64,000 nt of DNA from Candidatus Rokuibacteriota bacterium (GTDB taxonomy: Bacteria > Methylomirabilota > Methylomirabilia > Rokubacteriales > CSP1-6), in NCBI GenBank assembly GCA_016188005.1, contig JACPIQ010000063.1, positions 23,843-87,842 on the forward strand, given 5' to 3'. Below the pieces are notes generated by a model. That model was not told the origin of the DNA, made no database searches, and saw nothing but the letters and a program-made list of their open reading frames with translations. The position numbers and the translations under genes were made by a program. This document shows positions 27,980-37,153 of this stretch, piece after piece (the first letter of the stretch is position 1; each line of letters opens with the position of its first letter).

Positions 27980-28426
27980 TCAGATGTGGTACATGGGCCG
28001 GGCCGCGCGCTCGCGCTCCTCGGCCCCGCGCTTGAGGTCCGCCAGCGTGATCCTGTCGACGACCGCCGACACGGCGGCGCTCACCTCCTGCCACAGCTCG
28101 GACAGGTCGCCGGCCACGTCCCGCGGGGATGCGCGCCTCGTCCGCCGCGGGGGCTCGAGCCCCGCGAAGGCCCCCTCCACCGCCCGCAGCACGCTGCCCA
28201 CCGTGATCTGATCGGCCGGCCGGCTCAGCCGGTAGCCCCCCGAAGAGCCGCGACGCGAGACGAGGAACCCCGCGCGCTTGAGCTGGAGCAGCACCTGTTC
28301 GAGGTAGCGCTGCGGGATGTCCCGGCGGGCCGCGATGTCCTGGATGGGGCGGAGCTCGTCAGTGTCCGACAGGGCCAGGTCGAGCATCGCCTTGACGGCG
28401 TATTCCCCCTTGGCCGAGATCCTCAC
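27980..28426 (-). CDS. Rrf2-family regulator lacking the Fe-S cysteines (CymR-like)
   Basis: 148-aa winged-helix regulator: MRISAKGEYAVKAMLDLAL, then the recognition region IPQRYLEQVLLQLKRAGFL and VSRRGSSGGYRLSRPADQITVG. IscR and NsrR carry three cysteines for a cluster in the region after residue 90. This protein has none, which resembles CymR, the cysteine-synthesis repressor that senses state through partner CysK. Its place upstream of cysM supports a role in cysteine or sulfur control. Start GTG 28424-28426. Confidence 0.85.
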   Translation of the reverse strand: MRISAKGEYAVKAMLDLALSDTDELRPIQDIAARRDIPQRYLEQVLLQLKRAGFLVSRRGSSGGYRLSRPADQITVGSVLRAVEGAFAGLEPPRRTRRASPRDVAGDLSELWQEVSAAVSAVVDRITLADLKRGAEERERAARPMYHI

Positions 28427-28438
28427 CGACCGGGCCCG

Positions 28439-29422
28439 CTACTGGCGCCCCTGCTCGATGAGCCGCGCGGCGTCCGTGGCGCAGTAGGTGATGATGAGGT
28501 CGGCCCCGTCCCGCCGGATGCCCGTGAGGGCCTCGATGATGGCGCGCTCCTCGTCGAGCCAGCCGAGTTGCCCCGCGGCGCGGATCATGGCGTACTCGCC
28601 GGAGACGGAATAGGCGGCCACGGGCAGGCCGAAGTCGCTCTTCACCCGCGAGATGATGTCCAGGTACGGCAGCGCGGGCTTGACCATGACGATGTCGGCC
28701 CCCTCGTCCACGTCCAGCGCCACCTCCCGCATGGCCTCCATGGCATTGGCCGGATCCATCTGGTAGGCGCGCCGGTCGCCGAACTGCGGCGCGGAGTCGG
28801 CCGCCTCCCGGAAGGGCCCGTAGAAGGCCGAGGCGTACTTGGCCGAGTACGCCATGATGGGCGTCTCCTGATAGCCCGCCTCGTCGAGGGTCTCGCGGAT
28901 GGCGCCGACGCGCCCGTCCATCATGTCGGAGGGCGCGACCATGTCGGCGCCGGCCTCGGCGTGCGAGAGGGCGGTGCGCGCGATCAGGTCCAGGGTCGGG
29001 TCGTTCTTCACCCGCCCGTCCTCCACGATCCCGCAGTGTCCGTGGCTCGTGTACTCGCACAGGCACACATCCGTGATGACCAGCAGGTCGGGGATCGTCT
29101 CCTTCACGGCGCGGACCGCCTGCTGGATGATGCCGTCCTCGGCGTAGGCCTCGCTGCCCCGCGGATCCTTCTCCTGCGGCAGCCCGAACAGGAGCACCGC
29201 CGGGATGCCCATGGAGGCGGCGTCCTTGCATTCCTTGAGGAGCTCGTCGATGGTCAGGCGCGCCTGGCCGGGCATGGACGAGATCGGTTCGCGGCTGCCG
29301 CGGCCGTGGATGACGAAGAGCGGCAGGATGAGGTCATCGGCGCGGAGCGTCGTCTCGCGCACCATCTTGCGCATGAGAGCAGACTCGCGGAGGCGTCGGG
29401 GACGGTAGATGGGATACGGCAT
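28439..29422 (-). CDS. hemB: Porphobilinogen synthase (delta-aminolevulinate dehydratase)
   Basis: Condenses two 5-aminolevulinates. The 327-aa protein has the zinc-type metal site [14 protein letters not shown] (three Cys) and the two Schiff-base lysines in [14 protein letters not shown] and [13 protein letters not shown]. The start ATG 29420-29422 follows a GAAAGGAAT ribosome site contained in the end of hemD. It continues the hemA-C-D-B order of the operon. Confidence 0.97.
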   Translation of the reverse strand: MPYPIYRPRRLRESALMRKMVRETTLRADDLILPLFVIHGRGSREPISSMPGQARLTIDELLKECKDAASMGIPAVLLFGLPQEKDPRGSEAYAEDGIIQQAVRAVKETIPDLLVITDVCLCEYTSHGHCGIVEDGRVKNDPTLDLIARTALSHAEAGADMVAPSDMMDGRVGAIRETLDEAGYQETPIMAYSAKYASAFYGPFREAADSAPQFGDRRAYQMDPANAMEAMREVALDVDEGADIVMVKPALPYLDIISRVKSDFGLPVAAYSVSGEYAMIRAAGQLGWLDEERAIIEALTGIRRDGADLIITYCATDAARLIEQGRQ

Positions 29423-29425
29423 GGA

Positions 29426-30334
29426 TCAATTCCTTTCATCCCCAGCATGCCGGTCGGCATGCTGGCCGGAGGCGAGAGGGTCGGGGCCTCCCGGTGCGCC
29501 GGGTCTCCCCGGCAGGGGCGCCGGGGCGTGAGCCGCTGAGTAGTGGGCGGCGATGGCGCGGGCCAGGGCCGGGATCGTGTACTCCTCGGGCGCGATGGCG
29601 ACGCGGAGACCGTGCTCGGCGGCGGTCGCCGCCGTCACCGGACCGATGCACGCCACGAGCACGCTCGCCATGAGCCGGACGAGCTGACCCGCGGCGAACA
29701 GCGCGGCGAAGTGCCGCACGGTCGAGGAGCTCGTGAAGGTGACGACGTCCACGCCTCCGGCCTCGAGAGCAGCCATGAGCTCGGCGGCCCCCTCCATGGC
29801 GGGCCGCGTCCGGTAGGCCGCCACCTCGTCCACCGAGGCGCCCATGGCGGCGAGCTCGCGCACGAGCAGGTCGCGCGTCTCCGCGGCCCGCGGCAGGAGG
29901 ACGCGCTCCCCGGGGCGGACCAGGTCCCGCAGGCGCGCCACCAGCCCCTCGGCCACGTACTCGTCCGGGACCAGCTCGGGCCCGAGCCCCCAGCGCCGGA
30001 GCGCCTCCGCCGTGGCCGGACCGATGGCCACCACCCGGGGGCCGCCGAGCGCCTCGGCGCCGCGCCCCGCCTCGCCCAGGCGGCGCCGCACCATCGCGAC
30101 ACCGTTGGCGCTCGTGAAGATGAGCCAGTGGTACGAGCCCGCCGCGGCCAGCGCCGCATCGAGGGGCGCCCACGAGGCGGGCGGCTCGATGGCGATCGTC
30201 GGCACGGCCAGCACCCGGGCGCCGGCCTCCTCCAGGAGCGCCCCGAAGCGTCCGGCCTGCGAGCGTGCACGCGTGACGACGATCACCCTCCCGCTGAGCG
30301 GCCTGGCCGCCCCGACGTCCGTCCTCGCCGTCAC
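29426..30334 (-). CDS. hemD: Uroporphyrinogen-III synthase
   Basis: Cyclises hydroxymethylbilane with inversion of ring D. The 302-aa protein shows the weakly conserved HemD pattern: GRVIVVTRARSQAGRF, YHWLIFTSANGVAMV, VAIGPATAEALRRWGL, VDVVTFTSSSTVRHF and ACIGPVTAATAAEHGL. Its C-terminus has a Pro/Gly-rich tail beyond the catalytic fold. The start is GTG 30332-30334, in a GTGA overlap with hemC. Confidence 0.93.
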   Translation of the reverse strand: MTARTDVGAARPLSGRVIVVTRARSQAGRFGALLEEAGARVLAVPTIAIEPPASWAPLDAALAAAGSYHWLIFTSANGVAMVRRRLGEAGRGAEALGGPRVVAIGPATAEALRRWGLGPELVPDEYVAEGLVARLRDLVRPGERVLLPRAAETRDLLVRELAAMGASVDEVAAYRTRPAMEGAAELMAALEAGGVDVVTFTSSSTVRHFAALFAAGQLVRLMASVLVACIGPVTAATAAEHGLRVAIAPEEYTIPALARAIAAHYSAAHAPAPLPGRPGAPGGPDPLASGQHADRHAGDERN

Positions 30335-31239
30335 CGCGCCTCCTCCAGCACCGCCCGCGCGCCCCGGGCGAGGAGCTCGTCGGCCAGCTTCTCCCCCAGC
30401 AGCCGGGCGGAGGCGGCGGGCCCAGTCACCGAGGCCGACAGCACCGTGCGCCCATCGACGCTCGCCACCCATCCCTCGACCGTGAGCGCCTCGCCTTCGA
30501 GTCGCGCCAGGCCCGCCACCGCGCTGTGACAGCCGGCACCCAGCCGCCCGAGCAGGGCCCGCTCCGCCTCGGCCTGCGCCCGCGTGTCAGTGTGATCGAG
30601 CGCGGCGAGAAGTTCAAGCAGCGCCCCGTCGGACTCGCGCGCCTCGATTCCCAGGATCCCCTGCCCCACGGCGGGGAGGAACTCGCCGGCGGGCAGCGGC
30701 CACGACCGCGCGGGATCGAGTCCGAGGCGGGAGAGCCCGGCCCGCGCCATGACGAGGGCATCGTAGTCGCCGGCGGCCAGCTTGCGAAGCCGCGTGTCCA
30801 CGTTGCCGCGCACGGCCTCGATCCGGAGATCCGGCCGGCGGGCCAGGAGCATGACGCGCCGGCGGAGGCTCGAGGTGCCCACCACCGCGCCCCGGCGCAG
30901 CTCGTCCAGCGCCGCGCCGTCGCGGGTCAGCAGCACGTCCCGCGGATCCTCGCGAGGGGGGTAGGCCGCCAGGCAGAGCCCCGACGGCAAGAGGGCGGGC
31001 ATGTCCTTGAGGCTGTGCACCCCCATGTCCACGCGGCCAAGCAGCAGCGCCTCCTCGATCTCCTTCACGAAGAGCGCCTTGCCGCCGAAGTCGGCCAGCG
31101 CCACCTGCGCCAGCCGATCCCCCGACGTCCTGATCGTCACCAGCTCCACCTCCGCGCCGAGGGCGCGGAGCGAGGCCGCCACGCCCTCCGACTGCACGAG
31201 GGCGAGCCGGCTCGCCCGGGTCCCGAGCCGGATCCTCAC
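30331..31239 (-). CDS. hemC: Hydroxymethylbilane synthase (porphobilinogen deaminase)
   Basis: Polymerises four porphobilinogens on a dipyrromethane cofactor. The 302-aa protein begins with the family signature RIRLGTRASRLALVQSE, has VGVHSLKDMPALL-like sequence and GTSSLRRRVMLL, and the cofactor-attaching Cys in LGAGCHSAVAGLA (about residue 236). The start is GTG, overlapping hemA as GTGA. Confidence 0.96.
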   Translation of the reverse strand: MRIRLGTRASRLALVQSEGVAASLRALGAEVELVTIRTSGDRLAQVALADFGGKALFVKEIEEALLLGRVDMGVHSLKDMPALLPSGLCLAAYPPREDPRDVLLTRDGAALDELRRGAVVGTSSLRRRVMLLARRPDLRIEAVRGNVDTRLRKLAAGDYDALVMARAGLSRLGLDPARSWPLPAGEFLPAVGQGILGIEARESDGALLELLAALDHTDTRAQAEAERALLGRLGAGCHSAVAGLARLEGEALTVEGWVASVDGRTVLSASVTGPAASARLLGEKLADELLARGARAVLEEAR

Positions 31240-32525
31240 GGCTCGCGCTCCTCCCGGGGGCGCCGCAGCCCGAACAGCTCGGAGATCAGCTCGGCGAAGC
31301 GCGCGTGATGTCCGTCCCGCGTGGAGTCCTTGAGCTTCACGATGGGGGCGTGGAGGACCTTGTTGACGATGGCTTGCGAGAGCGCCTCCATCACCTGCCG
31401 CGTCTCCTCGGTGGCGGCGGGCAGCCGCGACAGCGCCTTGTCGAGCTCGCCGCGGCGGATCGTCTCGAGCTTCTCCCGGAGCGACACGATGGTCGGCACG
31501 ACCTCGAGGTCACGCAGCCGCGCGGCGAACTTGGCCACCTCGCGCTCCACCAGGGCCTCGGCCCGCTGCGCCTCCTTCTGGCGCTCCCGCAGGTTGGCCT
31601 CCACCACGAGCCGGAGGTCGTCCACGTCGTAGCAGAAGGCGTCCTCGAGGTCGTTGACCGCGGGCTCCACGTTGCGCGGCACGGCAAGATCGATGAAGAA
31701 CAGCGGCCGGTGGCGCCGGGAGTGCAGCGCCCGATCCACCTCCGGGGCGCGCACGATCGGCTCGGGGGCCGCCGTGGAGGTGATCACCACGTCGACCACG
31801 GCCATGGTGGCGGGGAACTGCTCGTAGGGCACCGCCGTCCCGGACAGGGCCTGCGCGAGGTCCTGCGCGCGGCTCCACGTGCGGTTGGCGACGTAGACGG
31901 GCATGGCCCCCTGCTCCATGAGGTGGCGGGCGGCCAGCTCGCCCATCTCCCCGGCCCCGACCAGGAGCACGGCCTTGCCCTCCAGCGAGCCAAAGATCTT
32001 CCGCGCCAGCTCGACCGCGGCATAGGAGGCCGACACCGCGTGGCGTCCGACCTCGGTCTCGGTGCGAATGCGCTTGGCCACGCTGAAGGCCTGCGTCATC
32101 AGCGCGTGCAGCGTCGGCCCCACGGTGCGGCAGGACTGGGCCAGGGCGAAGGCATCCTTCACCTGGCCGAGGATCTGAGGCTCCCCGAGGATCATGGAGT
32201 CGAGGCTGGCCGCCACCCGGAACGCGTGCAGCACGGCCTCGTCCTCGGTCTTGTGGTACAGGAGCGGCTCCACCTGGGCCAGGCTCACGCCGCGCGCGGC
32301 GCCCAGCGCCCGGAAGGCCGCCGCCCGGGCCGCGCCCGGTGCCTCGGCCAGCCCGTAGACCTCGACCCGGTTGCAGGTGGACAGGATCATCATCTCGGTG
32401 CACAGGCCCCGATCGTTGAGGTCGGCGAGGATGCCGCGCAGCTTGTCCTCCTCCAGGGCGAGCTGCTCGCGAAGCTCGACCCCGGCGCTCCGATGGTTCA
32501 TCCCGGCCACGAAGAGGGTCGCCAT
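31236..32525 (-). CDS. hemA: Glutamyl-tRNA reductase
   Basis: First committed C5-pathway enzyme, reducing Glu-tRNA to glutamate-1-semialdehyde for HemL. The 429-aa protein has the catalytic Cys in ILSTCNRVEVYG (about residue 50), SMILGEPQILGQVK, the NADPH fold VLLVGAGEMGELAARHL and the C-terminal dimerisation helix. It is joined to the upstream CcsA-like gene by TGATG and to hemC by GTGA. Confidence 0.97.
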   Translation of the reverse strand: MATLFVAGMNHRSAGVELREQLALEEDKLRGILADLNDRGLCTEMMILSTCNRVEVYGLAEAPGAARAAAFRALGAARGVSLAQVEPLLYHKTEDEAVLHAFRVAASLDSMILGEPQILGQVKDAFALAQSCRTVGPTLHALMTQAFSVAKRIRTETEVGRHAVSASYAAVELARKIFGSLEGKAVLLVGAGEMGELAARHLMEQGAMPVYVANRTWSRAQDLAQALSGTAVPYEQFPATMAVVDVVITSTAAPEPIVRAPEVDRALHSRRHRPLFFIDLAVPRNVEPAVNDLEDAFCYDVDDLRLVVEANLRERQKEAQRAEALVEREVAKFAARLRDLEVVPTIVSLREKLETIRRGELDKALSRLPAATEETRQVMEALSQAIVNKVLHAPIVKLKDSTRDGHHARFAELISELFGLRRPREEREP

Positions 32526-33331
32526 CAGGAGCCGTGCTTTCCCTGGAGCATCACACCGGCGCCGAGGGTCAGGAGCAGAACGCAGAAGCCCGCGACGGCG
32601 AAGTAGGCGGCGCGCCGGCCGCGCCAGCGGCCCGCGGCCCGCCCCGACAGGGTCGCCGCGTAGACCGCCCACATGACGCTCGAGAACAGGGCCAGCGGGT
32701 CGAAGGCGAAGGGGCTGCCCCAGGCCTTGCCGGCGAAGAACACGCCCAGGAGCAGGCCCGTGGTCAGGAACGGGAAGCCCAGCGTGAGCGTCCGGTAGCT
32801 CAGGCGGTCGAGCGTCTCGAGCGAGGGCAACCGGTAGTAGACGGTCCCGGGGCGCCTGCCCTTGAGCTGCCGCTCCTGCAGCAGGTACATCACCGCCGCG
32901 GCGAAGTTGAGCACCAGCGCGGCCAGGCCCACCAGTGCCAGCGCCACGTGCACCTTGACCCAGACGCTCGAGGCAGCCGGCGTCAGCGCCAGCACGCGCA
33001 GCCCCGTCGGCAGCGCCAGCCCGAGGACCAGCACCACGGGCAGAACGAAGGCCCCGAGCACCTTCACGCGATAGGCGCGCTCGACCCAGAGCTCGAGGAA
33101 CACGGCCACCCAGATCACGACGGACACCGTCTCGGCCAGCGTCATGAGCGGCAGGTGCCGCAGCTCCACCCCGCGCACGACGAGGGCGAGGGTATGGAAG
33201 ACCCAGCCGGTCTGCGTCATGAGGATGGTGAAGCGCGACAGCCCTTCCCGGCGGCCGAGGAGGTAGCCCAGCGCCGACGCCGTGGCGATGATGTACGCCG
33301 TGAGCGCCACGTCGTACAGCACGGCGTTCAT
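32525..33331 (-). CDS. CcsA/HemX-like membrane protein
   Basis: 268-aa protein with about eight hydrophobic helices, in the cytochrome c assembly (CcsA/HemX) family. Features are LGYLLGRREGLSRFTI, WVFHTLALVVRG, a His in WVKVHVALALVG, and the C-terminal GKAWGSPFAFDPLALFSSVMWAVY, which resembles the haem-facing region of the family. HemX-like members sit upstream of hemA and modulate haem synthesis; CcsA members export haem for cytochrome c. The many c-type haems of ACIII need such a pathway. The exact role is not decided. Confidence 0.82.
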   Translation of the reverse strand: MNAVLYDVALTAYIIATASALGYLLGRREGLSRFTILMTQTGWVFHTLALVVRGVELRHLPLMTLAETVSVVIWVAVFLELWVERAYRVKVLGAFVLPVVLVLGLALPTGLRVLALTPAASSVWVKVHVALALVGLAALVLNFAAAVMYLLQERQLKGRRPGTVYYRLPSLETLDRLSYRTLTLGFPFLTTGLLLGVFFAGKAWGSPFAFDPLALFSSVMWAVYAATLSGRAAGRWRGRRAAYFAVAGFCVLLLTLGAGVMLQGKHGS

Positions 33332-33390
33332 GCGTCACCCCTCTTCGACCCGCGGGCCTCCGGCGGAACCGGCCGAGAAATCACGAAGAA

Positions 33391-33418
33391 AGTCTAGCAG
33401 GTCGGCTCGGCCCGGCAA
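33391..33418 (-). promoter_or_regulatory. Candidate promoter for the ccsA-like/hemA-C-D-B operon
   Basis: On the minus strand TTGCCG (33413-33418) and TAGACT (33391-33396) are spaced by 16 bases, about 60 bases before the ATG at 33329-33331. The fdhD gene ends at 33451, so the promoter occupies the only gap (33332-33450) between the two transcription units. Confidence 0.45.
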
Positions 33419-33450
33419 ACCGGATACTCCCGGGCTCCCCGGGCGGGGGC

Positions 33451-34209
33451 TCAGGGGATCGGCGTCAGGTCCAGGGCCTCACCCGTGTAGAGGTTGAGCG
33501 TGTCGGGCCTCAGATAGCCGATGACGGTGACGCCCAGCTGCTCGGCGAGCCCAACCGCCATCTCCGTCGGTGAGGTCCGGGAGGCCACCACCGGCACGCC
33601 CATGCGCACGGCCTTGAGCAGCATCTCCGAGGAGACCCGGCCGGTGGAGAGCAGGATCCGGTCCGTCGTGGCAAGGCCCTTCAAGAGCGCCTCCCCCTTG
33701 AGCTTGTCCACCGCGTTGTGGCGCCCGACGTCCTCGGCCACCACCAGCAACCCCTCGGCGTCGGCGAGCGCCGCGCCGTGGATGCCGCGCGAGGCGCGAT
33801 AGTGGACAGCCTCGCCGAAGAGCTCCTTGATCCGCGCCGCGAGCTGCGCCGGACGGATGCGCAGCGAGGACTGAAGCCGCGTGAAGAGGCGCGGGTCGAT
33901 GCGAAACGTGATGCCGCCGCCGCAGCCCGAGGTCAGGACGCGTTCCGTGGGCAGCTCCACCGGGTGCGTCAGCGTGACGTCCGCGCGTCCGTCCACCTCG
34001 GACACCTCCAGCCGGGCGATGTCCTCGAGGCCTCCGATGACCTTCTCCATCCACAGGTAACCGATGACCAGTGCCTCCAGCTGGAAGGGCGAACAGAGGA
34101 GCGTGATGAAGCGAGCGCCGTTGACGTGGACCGTGAGGGGCTGCTCCCGCACCACCTCGCCCTTGACCTCCTCGGCGCCGTCCCGGCTCACCCGAAGGTA
34201 CGCTCGCAT
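33451..34209 (-). CDS. fdhD: Formate dehydrogenase accessory sulfurtransferase FdhD
   Basis: Transfers sulfur from IscS to the bis-MGD cofactor of formate dehydrogenases. The 252-aa protein has REQPLTVHVNG, SPFQLEALVIGYLWMEKVI, FEAVHYRASRGIHGAAL-like sequence, VAEDVGRHNAVDKLKGEAL and STGRVSSEMLLKAVRMGVPVV. In E. coli the working loop carries a CxxC pair. Here the equivalent stretch is LTSGCGGGITF, with a single Cys. No formate dehydrogenase gene is in the window. Confidence 0.92.
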   Translation of the reverse strand: MRAYLRVSRDGAEEVKGEVVREQPLTVHVNGARFITLLCSPFQLEALVIGYLWMEKVIGGLEDIARLEVSEVDGRADVTLTHPVELPTERVLTSGCGGGITFRIDPRLFTRLQSSLRIRPAQLAARIKELFGEAVHYRASRGIHGAALADAEGLLVVAEDVGRHNAVDKLKGEALLKGLATTDRILLSTGRVSSEMLLKAVRMGVPVVASRTSPTEMAVGLAEQLGVTVIGYLRPDTLNLYTGEALDLTPIP

Positions 34210-34269
34210 GGCTCTATCCTGCCGGGCCGGGGGGGCAAAGGCAAGTCGCTCCCCGGCGCGCCGCGCGGC

Positions 34270-35013
34270 TCACGTCGGGTAGACCACGCGCACGAGGGTG
34301 AGCCCCCGGGGCGGCGCGGTCGGCCCCGCCAGCCTCCGGTCGCGGGCCGCGAGCAGGGCGCCGATCCAGCCGGGCTCCCGTGCCCCTCGGCCGACCTCCA
34401 CGAGACTGCCCACGAGGTTGCGCACCATGTGGTGGAGGAATCGGTCGGCCGACAGGACGATCCCGAGCCGGCCCTTCCGCAGGACCAGCCGCGCCGAGAG
34501 CACGGTGCACGTGGGGGTGCGCCCGCGGCCGGCGGCGGCGCAGAAGGCGGAGAAGTCGTGCTTGCCCCTGACGAGCCGGAGCGCGCCCGCCATGGCGTCG
34601 GCCTCGAGCGCGTAGGGGGCGTGCCAGGCATAGCGGCGGAGGAAGGGATCGGCCGCGCCGCCCCGGTCGATCAGGTAGCCGTAGCGCTTGCCCCGCGCCC
34701 CGCGCCGGGCGTCGAAGCCCGGCGGCGCCTCGCGGCAGTCGAGCACGCGGATGGCCGCGGGCAGCAGGGCGTTGAGAGCCCGGCCCAGCACGGCGGGCGC
34801 CATCGCCGAGGCGGTGGCGAGGCTCGCCACCTGGCGCAAGGCATGAACGCCGGCGTCGGTGCGGCTGGCGCCCACGATCTTCACGCGCTCGCCGAGGACG
34901 CGCTGACAGGAGTGCATCAGCAGCCCCTGGACCGTCGGGCGGTCGGGCTGGATCTGCCAGCCAAAGAGATCCGTGCCGTCGTAGGCCAGCGTGAGGCGAA
35001 GCGTGCGTGTCAT
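34270..35013 (-). CDS. truA: tRNA pseudouridine synthase A
   Basis: Modifies U38-U40 of tRNA anticodon stems. The 247-aa protein starts MTRTLRLTLAYDGTDLFGWQ and has the catalytic Asp in GASRTDAGVHALRQ. KRYGYLIDRG, HDFSAFCAA and FLHHMVRNLVGSLVEVGRG are also standard. It lies 32 bases after asd. Confidence 0.96.
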   Translation of the reverse strand: MTRTLRLTLAYDGTDLFGWQIQPDRPTVQGLLMHSCQRVLGERVKIVGASRTDAGVHALRQVASLATASAMAPAVLGRALNALLPAAIRVLDCREAPPGFDARRGARGKRYGYLIDRGGAADPFLRRYAWHAPYALEADAMAGALRLVRGKHDFSAFCAAAGRGRTPTCTVLSARLVLRKGRLGIVLSADRFLHHMVRNLVGSLVEVGRGAREPGWIGALLAARDRRLAGPTAPPRGLTLVRVVYPT

Positions 35014-35045
35014 GCCCCCTCGCCCGGCGCCGGGACCCGCGCCGC

Positions 35046-36047
35046 TCAGCGGATCAGGAGCTCGGCGATCTGGATCCCGTTGAGCGCGGCGCCCTTGCGC
35101 AGCTGGTCGCCCACGACCCAGAAGTTCAGGGCGTTGGGCAGTGACAGGTCCTCGCGGACGCGTCCCACGAAGCAGTCGTCCTGCCCCTCCACGCCGATCG
35201 GCATCGGATAGCGGTTCTGCGCCGGGTCGTCCCAGAGCCGGAGCCCCGGGAAGCGCGCGAAGGCCTCGCGGGCGCGCTCCGCGCCCACGCGCGCCTCCGT
35301 CTCCGCGTAGACGGCGATGGAGTGGGCGGTGAAGACGGGCACCCGGACCGTCGTCGGCGACACCGCGAGGTCCGGCAGCTCGAGGATCTTTCGCGCCTCC
35401 TTGACCAGCTTCAGCTCCTCGCCGGTGTACGCGCCCTCGCCAAACGTGTCGATGTGCGGGATCACGTTGAAGGCGATCTGGTGGAGGAAGTGCTTCGGCG
35501 TCAGCGCCTCGCCGCGCGCCCAGGCCAGCGTCTGGTTGCGAAGATCCTCGACCCCATTGACCCCGGCTCCGGAAACGGCCTGGAAGCTCGTGGCGATCAC
35601 GCGGCGGAGCCGGCCGACGTCGTGGAGCGGCTTCAGCGGCATCACGGTGACGACGGTCGTGCAGTTCGGGACGGCGACGATCCCCTGGTGCCCCTTGACG
35701 GCATGGGCGTTGATCTCGGGGACCACCAGCGGCACGGCGGGGTCCATCCGGAAGGCGCTGGACTTGTCCACCACCACGGCCCCGGCCTTGACGGCGAGCG
35801 GCGCGTACTCCCGGGACTGCGCCGAGCCCGCCGAGAAGAAGGCGATCTCCACGCCCTTGAAGGCCTCGGGTCCGACCTTCTCCACGCGGATCGAGTCGCC
35901 CCGGAAGGTCACCGTCTTGCCCAGGGACCGCTCCGAGGCGAAGGCCCGGAGGTCCGCCACCGGGAACTTCCGCTCCTCGAGGATCCGGAGCGTGGTCTGC
36001 CCCACCGCCCCCGTCACCCCCACCACCGCCACCCGCAACCCGCTCAT
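35046..36047 (-). CDS. asd: Aspartate-semialdehyde dehydrogenase
   Basis: Reduces aspartyl phosphate to the semialdehyde for Lys/Thr/Met synthesis. The 333-aa protein has the NADP loop VAVVGVTGAVGQTTLRIL, the catalytic Cys in VAVPNCTTVVTVMPL, QAVSGAGVNG and a His region VPVFTAHSIAVYAE. It ends with the family tail WVVGDQLRKGAALNGIQIAE. It follows leuB by 18 bases in the branched-chain/Asp-family operon. Confidence 0.97.
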   Translation of the reverse strand: MSGLRVAVVGVTGAVGQTTLRILEERKFPVADLRAFASERSLGKTVTFRGDSIRVEKVGPEAFKGVEIAFFSAGSAQSREYAPLAVKAGAVVVDKSSAFRMDPAVPLVVPEINAHAVKGHQGIVAVPNCTTVVTVMPLKPLHDVGRLRRVIATSFQAVSGAGVNGVEDLRNQTLAWARGEALTPKHFLHQIAFNVIPHIDTFGEGAYTGEELKLVKEARKILELPDLAVSPTTVRVPVFTAHSIAVYAETEARVGAERAREAFARFPGLRLWDDPAQNRYPMPIGVEGQDDCFVGRVREDLSLPNALNFWVVGDQLRKGAALNGIQIAELLIR

Positions 36048-36065
36048 GACGCCCTCGTCCTTTCC

Positions 36066-37151
36066 CTAGTACGACCGCTCCACTTCGCGCGCGATGAGGT
36101 CACCCATCTCGCGCGTCCCCACCGTCTTCTGCCCCCCGGCCGCGATGTCGCCGGTGCGGTGCCCCTGCTCGAGCACCCGGAGCACCGCCGTCTCGATGCG
36201 GTCGGCGTCCGGCCCGCGGTCCAGCGAGTAGCGCAGCAGCATGGCCGCCGAGAGGATCGCCGCGATGGGGTTCGCCAGGCCCTTGCCCGCGATGTCGGGC
36301 GCCGTGCCGTGGACGGGCTCGTAGAGGCCCACCCGCCCGCCGAGGCTGGCCGAGGGCAGCATCCCCATGGAGCCCGCCAGGATGGCGGCCTCGTCCGAGA
36401 GGATGTCGCCGAAGGTGTTCTCCGTGACGATCGTGTCGAAGTGCGTCGGCCGGTTGACGAGCGCCATGGCGCAGTTGTCCACCAGGACATGCTCCACCGC
36501 CACCTGCGGGTACTCCCGGGCCACCTGTGTGACCACCTCGCGCCAGAGCTGCGAGACCACCAGCACGTTGGCCTTGTCCACCGAGGCCAGCCGCCGCTTG
36601 CGCTTCATGGCCACGTCGAAGGCGGCGCGGACCACGCGCTCGATCTCGCGCGAGGTGTAGGCCATGGTATTCACTGCCCGCTGGCCGCCGTCGGCGAACG
36701 CCTCGCGCCCCCGCGGCTCCCCGAAGTAGAGCCCGCCGGTCAGCTCGCGGACGACCATGAGGTCCGTCCCCTCCACCACCGACCGCTTGAGGGGGGAGGC
36801 GTCCACCAGCATGGGGAAGCACTTCGCGGGCCGGAGGTTCGCGAAGAGGTCCAGCTCCTTGCGGATCCGCAGGAGCCCGCGCTCGGGCCGGCTCTCCTGG
36901 GGCAAGGCGTCCCACCGGGGGCCGCCCACCGCCCCGAACAGGATGGCGTCGCTCTGCTCACAGAGCCGGAGCGAGGACTCCGGCAGCGGGCCGCCGGTGG
37001 CGTCGATGGCCGCTCCGCCGGCCAGGCCCGACTCGAACTCGAAGGACGCCCCGGTGGCCTTGCCCACCACCTCGAGGACGCGCTCGGCCTCGGGTGTCAC
37101 CTCCTGGCCGATGCCGTCGCCGGCCAGCACCGCGATCTTGTAGGTGGGCAT
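36066..37151 (-). CDS. leuB: 3-isopropylmalate dehydrogenase
   Basis: NAD-dependent oxidative decarboxylase of leucine synthesis, 361 aa. The N-terminus [18 protein letters not shown], substrate arginines in [13 protein letters not shown] and [25 protein letters not shown], and the metal aspartates in the [24 protein letters not shown] block are as expected. [15 protein letters not shown] contacts NAD. The ATG 37149-37151 is 3 bases from the leuA stop. Confidence 0.97.
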   Translation of the reverse strand: MPTYKIAVLAGDGIGQEVTPEAERVLEVVGKATGASFEFESGLAGGAAIDATGGPLPESSLRLCEQSDAILFGAVGGPRWDALPQESRPERGLLRIRKELDLFANLRPAKCFPMLVDASPLKRSVVEGTDLMVVRELTGGLYFGEPRGREAFADGGQRAVNTMAYTSREIERVVRAAFDVAMKRKRRLASVDKANVLVVSQLWREVVTQVAREYPQVAVEHVLVDNCAMALVNRPTHFDTIVTENTFGDILSDEAAILAGSMGMLPSASLGGRVGLYEPVHGTAPDIAGKGLANPIAAILSAAMLLRYSLDRGPDADRIETAVLRVLEQGHRTGDIAAGGQKTVGTREMGDLIAREVERSY

Positions 37152-37153
37152 GG

